This document shows positions 43,210 to 43,409 of a stretch of DNA of 43,409 nucleotides, in pieces. Each line of letters starts with the position of its first letter. Position 1 is the first letter of the stretch. The notes under the pieces are model-generated. The model did not search any database, was not told where the DNA came from, and worked only from the letters and a program-made list of their open reading frames with translations. A program made the translations under genes and the position numbers. The stretch spans positions 1 through 43,409 of the forward strand of contig CAADWP010000082.1 of NCBI GenBank assembly GCA_900752785.1, read 5' to 3'. This DNA is from an uncultured Ruminococcus sp. GTDB lineage: Bacteria > Bacillota > Clostridia > Oscillospirales > Ruminococcaceae.

Positions 43210-43409
43210 CTATCCGATTGCCTGCATCAATATAGCCGTACAGAGTACAAACATAAGCGAATAACATATCAATACGCTCTGCGCTATAGCAAGACCGCTG
43301 TCCAGACCTTTCATCAGCTTTACAAGAGGTGCGGCGGACAGCATTTCAGATACCGCTGTTCCTATCCACATTACTGCCCTAAACACAAGGATTTTCAGTA
43401 TCGGCGGAA
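43210..43409 (-). CDS. spoIIIAE: Stage III sporulation protein AE, C-terminal part (partial)
   Basis: The last 66 codons are visible; the rest lies beyond the window edge. The peptide is hydrophobic with LVFRAVMWIGTAVSEML and KLMKGLDSGLAIAQSVL, then a final span MFVLCTAILMQAIG. This matches the C-terminus of SpoIIIAE, the multi-span membrane protein that precedes SpoIIIAF in all spore formers. The stop lies 8 nt before the spoIIIAF start. Identification rests on sequence resemblance plus operon order. Confidence 0.85.
   Translation of the reverse strand, partial: PPILKILVFRAVMWIGTAVSEMLSAAPLVKLMKGLDSGLAIAQSVLICYSLMFVLCTAILMQAIG

Noticed and set aside
1..43409. CRISPR array, tRNA or rRNA genes
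   Set aside because: No regularly spaced repeats and no cloverleaf or rRNA-like stretch was noticed while reading; a dedicated RNA search could still find a small RNA.

Overview
The window is a dense, almost single-strand piece of a low-to-moderate-GC Firmicutes chromosome. The gene content (a spoIIIA operon, spoVT, PyrR attenuation, a T-box alaS leader, rnmV, asp23/nusB) and the protein sequences point to an anaerobic clostridial lineage, most likely Ruminococcus or a close Oscillospirales relative. This identification is inferred from gene families and was not confirmed by a database search. Every confident gene except spoVT lies on the minus strand, so the window is best read from its right end to its left end.

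Right end (43.4 to 28.8 kb). The 3' end of spoIIIAE is followed by spoIIIAF, spoIIIAG and spoIIIAH. Then, from its own sigma-A promoter, comes asp23-nusB-(tsaD-like)-xseA-xseB-ispA-dxs-tlyA-nadK-argR-recN. This is the classic Bacillus/Clostridium synteny block, with folD, accBC and spoIVB absent and a TsaD paralogue inserted. After recN come a histidine phosphatase, a GH42-type protein that lacks the expected acid/base glutamate, and dtd. Many of these genes overlap by 1 to 17 nt and look translationally coupled.

Middle (28.7 to 15.5 kb). A class B penicillin-binding protein precedes a T-box-controlled alaS. This is followed by a HIT protein, a phosphoribosyltransferase, comEC (with a degenerate C-terminal domain), holA, an rnmV-like TOPRIM protein, a MBOAT/AlgX-like pair in which both partners lack conserved histidines, an SDR and a membrane protein.

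Pyrimidine operon (15.5 to 7.2 kb). A strong promoter, a PyrR-binding loop and an intrinsic terminator lead into pyrR (apparently starting at CTG), pyrC, pyrF, carA, carB and a fruK-type sugar-phosphate kinase. pyrB, pyrD, pyrK and pyrE are not here.

Left end (7.1 kb to 1). There is a lipoprotein, then a 768-residue fusion of HTH, cupin and acyl-CoA synthetase behind a consensus promoter flanked by direct repeats. spoVT follows (plus strand, with a palindrome around its putative -10), then a small TSCPD protein. Last is a more AT-rich accessory mini-operon encoding a variant peptide deformylase, a YunG-like protein, an SH3-like protein and a GH25+M15 bifunctional endolysin, next to the edge of an IS3-type insertion sequence.

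The least conventional items are the HTH-cupin-ligase fusion, the deformylase/YunG/endolysin cassette, and the apparently catalytically altered MBOAT/AlgX-like pair and GH42. No CRISPR array, tRNA or rRNA was seen.
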